Source: Fasciola hepatica
Lineage: Eukaryota; Platyhelminthes; Trematoda; Plagiorchiida; Fasciolidae
NCBI GenBank assembly: GCA_948099385.1
Contig: CANUEZ040000020.1
Coordinates: 12,417,501 to 12,481,500 of the forward strand
DNA: 64,000 bases
Direction of reading: 5' to 3'
A program made the position numbers and the translations under genes. Of the stretch, positions 59,861-64,000 are shown in pieces (within the stretch, counting starts at the first letter, position 1; each line of letters begins with the position of its first letter). Under the pieces are notes generated by a model. It saw nothing but the letters and a program-made list of their open reading frames with translations, was not told where the DNA came from and made no database searches.

Positions 59861-60993
59861 TTTGTTCCCATCGTTTATCACAATGACAACCCTCACCGCA
59901 TGATATCACTCTCGCCCTATCCATTTTACTCTGCCCAAGCCCGAAATATGTTCTTTTACACCAATTTCACACTTTTCGGCTCCTGGTCAGTACCCATTTG
60001 GTACCTCCACTGAATTATAAAGCTCATTGATCGAATATCTCACTAGCTACTATTTTGCAATATCTTTTTTTTGTCCATCTAACACCCCCCACCGTTAAGC
60101 ACCAGACACATCCGTAACCATGACCGATCACCATAAAAGAACTCGCCGTTCCAACCTTCGCATTTTTTACGATCAAATTTGCTATCTTTTCACAACCTCC
60201 ATACTTTTCAAGTCTGAATCCGTAATGCTTCCTTGGACCTTCCTCTTAGGCAGGATACCGATTAGCAACTTCTGACTCAATACATTTGTGTAACTGCCTG
60301 CAGGCACGCAGCTCTTCGGTTCCGTTCTCTCAACTCCAAAGCAAACATATCTCGTGCCTTTCGTTTCATCACAAGACTTCCTGTCCGGGTACTTCTCGTT
60401 TTTCCTCTTTTCCTATCAGCCCCCATCCTGTTTTATCTGCAGTAAAACCATCTGAGTGGTCACCTCTTACCTGATTTTCTAGGGTTAGTGCTCTCATCCG
60501 CTTCGTATATTGCTCGCCACAAGCATATTCAGTGAGCCTCTTGTGCTGCGCTGCTTCTCCGCGTTCCACCTAGTGTAAAGTCATCGTACCGTCATCATCC
60601 TCACCTACAGTTTCAGACCATGTGATCTGCCATTACCTGATCTTTCTGATCCTCTACTTTCTTATTTCTCTCCCATGTTATTTGCTGTTACCACTGATAC
60701 ATCTTTGCACCGCAGTTCTTCTAACCTCCGGGTTAGTCTTCGACACTGATCTTTTACACCTCTCCAACCGCCCCGTACTTCCATTCACTCTGCATTCTCC
60801 GGCCATTTTCACGGTCATTTTTTTGCATAATGTACGTCCATTTAACAGAGCTTCACCCATGTTCGACCGTCACCACATGTCACACCTGCAACAATCAGAC
60901 TGTTAGATTCACCTTTACCTGTATTCGTCGATCCTTTCCTTCATGTTCCCTCGTTTATCAACTTCTGCTCACAGCTATCACTTCTGCTCCTCC
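59861..60993. repeat. Palindrome 2, left arm
   Basis: Pairs with 61011-62143 by position i to 122004-i. The arms are almost identical across 1133 bp. I saw mismatches near 59869 and at the two bases next to AGCTATC around 60980, and no length change. The outer edge is sharp: left of 59861 and right of 62143 the pairing ends at once. The left arm interrupts R1 copy e and runs against its orientation. Confidence 0.95.
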
Positions 60994-61010
60994 TCATGAG
61001 AACCAACTTT

Positions 61011-62143
61011 GGAGGAGCAGAAACGATAGCTGTGAGCAGAAGTTGATAAACGAGGGAACATGAAGGAAAGGATCGACGAATACAGGTAAAGGTGAATCTA
61101 ACAGTCTGATTGTTGCAGGTGTGACATGTGGTGACGGTCGAACATGGGTGAAGCTCTGTTAAATGGACGTACATTATGCAAAAAAATGACCGTGAAAATG
61201 GCCGGAGAATGCAGAGTGAATGGAAGTACGGGGCGGTTGGAGAGGTGTAAAAGATCAGTGTCGAAGACTAACCCGGAGGTTAGAAGAACTGCGGTGCAAA
61301 GATGTATCAGTGGTAACAGCAAATAACATGGGAGAGAAATAAGAAAGTAGAGGATCAGAAAGATCAGGTAATGGCAGATCACATGGTCTGAAACTGTAGG
61401 TGAGGATGATGACGGTACGATGACTTTACACTAGGTGGAACGCGGAGAAGCAGCGCAGCACAAGAGGCTCACTGAATATGCTTGTGGCGAGCAATATACG
61501 AAGCGGATGAGAGCACTAACCCTAGAAAATCAGGTAAGAGGTGACCACTCAGATGGTTTTACTGCAGATAAAACAGGATGGGGGCTGATAGGAAAAGAGG
61601 AAAAACGAGAAGTACCCGGACAGGAAGTCTTGTGATGAAACGAAAGGCACGAGATATGTTTGCTTTGGAGTTGAGAGAACGGAACCGAAGAGCTGCGTGC
61701 CTGCAGGCAGTTACACAAATGTATTGAGTCAGAAGTTGCTAATCGGTATCCTGCCTAAGAGGAAGGTCCAAGGAAGCATTACGGATTCAGACTTGAAAAG
61801 TATGGAGGTTGTGAAAAGATAGCAAATTTGATCGTAAAAAATGCGAAGGTTGGAACGGCGAGTTCTTTTATGGTGATCGGTCATGGTTACGGATGTGTCT
61901 GGTGCTTAACGGTGGGGGGTGTTAGATGGACAAAAAAAGGATATTGCAAAATAGTAGCTAGTGAGATATTCGATCAATGAGCTTTATAATTCAGTGGAGG
62001 TACCAAATGGGTACTGACCAGGAGCCGAAAAGTGTGAAATTGGTGTAAAAGAACATATTTCGGGCTTGGGCAGAGTAAAATGGATAGGGCGAGAGTGATA
62101 TCATGCGGTGAGGGTTGTCATTGTGATAAACGATAGGAACAAA
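61011..62143. repeat. Palindrome 2, right arm
   Basis: Reverse complement of 59861-60993. It is colinear with its R1 flank beyond 62143 and with copy c, so it is the likely original and the left arm the duplicate. Only 17 bp (60994-61010, TCATGAGAACCAACTTT) separate the arms. Confidence 0.95.
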
Positions 62144-62600
62144 AACGATGACTGGGTGTGCATGCAGAGGTAGAACAACACGAAAGGGAGGTGATATTAG
62201 TGCTGACAACGACGATAGAGGAGCGAATCGTGGCCGTAGAGTGGCAGGAGCATGTGGTCTGCAACCGACAGTGTTGAATGCGGCGGGCAAGGAGAGTTGA
62301 AGGTTGCAATCCGAAACCGGTGCTAATGGGTAGCGCTGGCCGTGAGCTGGACAACCAACCTGGAAAAAGCGTCAAAGTGAACTTAGGAACTGTGGTCCAT
62401 CAGCTTAATTGCGCTCGCACATCGTTGCAGAAGGACTGACAGCCCGATGTTCGCCGACCAAAGTGGGGGATCCGACCGCGCCCCGCACCTTCGGGATTGG
62501 CGTGAGTGGTCATTGATTGCTGTATAGAGGGCTGAGACTCCACGACGAGGGTTTATGTTCCGGGACCAATTAGATAGGTTGTGGGAACTTAGACAACAGA

Positions 62601-62925
62601 GCCAAAGGGGAACAGCGAGTAGTAGACGGTCACACAGAATTATTATCCAAGTGTGCCGGCCCGAAAGGTGACCAGCATAGTGCCCGAGATGGTTGAACGG
62701 TATTGAGGATCATTGGAGAGGGAAATGAGGTGGAGAAATGCAGTCCGGGTATAGCCCAGCTGAGGATCAATGGTTGACTGAAAGGAGAACAAAGGTGAAG
62801 CTTGGGCTCATCGATGCAGCGGACCTTCAGGAAAAATGGAAGCCACGGAATGTGGGACTGGAAAAGGAAATGCGTAAGTATGAGCTAAGGAATTAAACGG
62901 GAAGTTTAATATTTCACCCAGAATG
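62601..62925. other. Flank of R1 copy e
   Basis: About 325 bp that share a short block at 62741-62765 with 47779-47803. No frame or other motif. Confidence 0.4.
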
Positions 62926-62929
62926 GTCA

Positions 62930-63165
62930 TTCAGCAGAAGAAAAGACTAAGTTCGGCATGAAATTTTGGAAGAAGGTTGACTGGAGGATAGGCTGAGTGT
63001 AAAATTGGTGACATCATAACTGGATGTCGAGTTCAGTTAGTGAACCACCCTAAGTGATGGAAATGAGACTACATTTTCTAGTTTAAAACCGCAGAGGTGG
63101 TAATGGAAGTATATGTGGTGGGGCCTGGTGTGGAAAAGGAGCAGCGTGTGCGAAGAGAATTCAAG
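62930..63165 (+). repeat. Direct duplication, unit 1
   Basis: Matches 63460-63695: ACCACCCTAAGTGATGGAAAT, GCAGAGGTGGTAATGGAAGTAT with ATGTGGTGGGGCCTGGTGTGG. Identity is roughly 75-80% by eye. Unit offset is about 527 bp. Confidence 0.75.
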
Positions 63166-63459
63166 CTGCGTCGAGCTATACAGTGGGAGACAGAAAGGAA
63201 TGTGAGGCTTTGAAGGAGCAAGACACAAATGGATCCGTAGATAGACGAGCATTCGTACAAAAAACCAGAACGACGAGAAAGAGTACTATAGATTATGGCG
63301 GGGCGGACAGACCTCGATATTGGTCGATTAGCCGATGGACTAAAGCTAATCCGAGACTATGACACGTGAGACTAAAAAAGGAAAAAACGGCGAACTACGG
63401 ACAGCTGAGAGCCGTGAGATTCAGTAACGAGGTTGGGGTTTGATCGAAGATGGTTAGTC

Positions 63460-63695
63460 AATATAAGAAAAAATAAGTTCTGCACAAAATTATGGAAGAA
63501 GCTTGGCTGGGAGATAGGTTAGGGCCAGAGATGGTGACTTCGCAACTGGCTGTTGAGTTCACTTAGTGAGCCACCCTAAGTGATAGAAATTAGGCTAAAT
63601 TTTCCAGTTCAAAACTGCAGAGGTGGTGATGGAAGTATATGTGGTGGGACCTGGTGTGGAAAGGAGGCAACGTAAGCTAAGAGATATTGAGTAGC
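63460..63695 (+). repeat. Direct duplication, unit 2
   Basis: Partner of 62930-63165. The similarity begins before TTGGAAGAAG/ATGGAAGAAG and ends after the GGTGTGGAAA block. The 300 bp between the units shows no partner, so this is either an old tandem duplication with decayed ends or two insertions of one short repeat. Confidence 0.7.
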
Positions 63696-63752
63696 GTTAG
63701 CTTATCTACTATGCCTGTGCTAATAACTCTGGGACATTAATGAGTAGGTATT

Positions 63753-64000
63753 GTAAGTCGAATCTCGCAAATCGAGCAACGCGTAGCCAATTCAAACGAA
63801 TCCCAAAACCAGAACAAGATTGATTCGTAGTTTCTACGGTACTAAATTGAAATGCACAAAGGATACAAATATATACGAACCTCAAGTATGCGGCCAAATA
63901 GACTTCACAGTAAAACCCAAAGGTCCAAAGCCCCGTGGCTCAAGCACGACAGTCAGAAACGGTTCAAGGCCAAATTCAAATGTCTCACATGGATAAACAA
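63753..64000 (+). repeat. B repeat, copy running off the window
   Basis: Starts GTAAGTCGAATCTCGC and is similar throughout to 31175-31425. The window ends inside or at the end of the repeat, so its right border cannot be seen here. Confidence 0.75.

Larger units (their letters stand above)
58995..62600 (-). repeat. R1 repeat, copy e, containing palindrome 2
   Basis: Minus-strand copy with 3' terminus AATAACAATAATAGTAATAG, then TTTATTTCGGAGAC and GAAGCATGCC at 59004-59052. Segments 59008-59855 and 61011-62600 are together colinear with copy c (22750-24985). The interval 59861-60993 is an extra inverted copy of 61011-62143. Removing it would restore an ordinary R1 of about 2.45 kb. Confidence 0.75.

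Noticed and set aside
1..64000. tRNA or rRNA genes
   Set aside because: I saw no cloverleaf with matching A and B boxes and no conserved rRNA segment. The GGTTCAAGG motif in repeat B alone is not enough.

Overview
This looks like intergenic, transposon-rich DNA from a metazoan nuclear genome. I found no intact host gene, rRNA, tRNA, operon or CRISPR array. Recognisable coding matter is broken pieces of transposable elements: CR1/Jockey-like LINE reverse transcriptases and endonuclease tails, one almost complete BEL/Pao pol, two MULE/ZSWIM-type transposase fragments and one CACTA (DUF4218-type) transposase fragment, all with stops and frameshifts. This mixture, with abundant LINE relics ending in short TTA/ATT tails, suggests a flatworm, perhaps a diphyllobothriid tapeworm. 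The organism is inference from element types, not from a diagnostic gene.

Layout. Positions 1-13059 form a giant near-perfect inverted repeat: arms 1-5970 and 7090-13059, spacer about 1.1 kb. Each arm carries part of an unclassified dispersed repeat (here R1) plus LINE endonuclease and RT relics. From 13.1 to 17.4 kb lie module F, a second R1 copy and a piece of module C. From 19.2 to 27 kb come a short repeat (B), a small tandem array, a minus-strand LINE, a third R1 copy (minus), module C again, and a plus-strand LINE RT. A BEL/Pao pol relic fills 29.0-33.05 kb and is interrupted by repeat B near 31.2 kb. A well-kept LINE 3' end lies at 35.7-36.2 kb (minus). MULE/ZSWIM relics lie at 39.6-40.2 and 41.5-41.8 kb. 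An element-like unit bounded by GGCCGGGCT-rich inverted repeats spans 44.6-46.0 kb. Modules C and F recur at 47.9-49.65 kb. A CACTA-like relic is at 53.7-54.3 kb. A fifth R1 copy (59.0-62.6 kb) contains a second large palindrome, with arms of about 1.13 kb separated by only 17 bp. The window ends in a direct duplication and another B copy.

The most striking theme is that both large palindromes involve copies of R1. In both, an inverted duplicate appears to have been added next to its source inside the same locus. I could not assign R1 (with its likely upstream modules F and C) to a known class. R1 with its palindromes is the best candidate here for something undescribed. Coordinates of diverged repeats were judged by eye and may be off by tens of bases.
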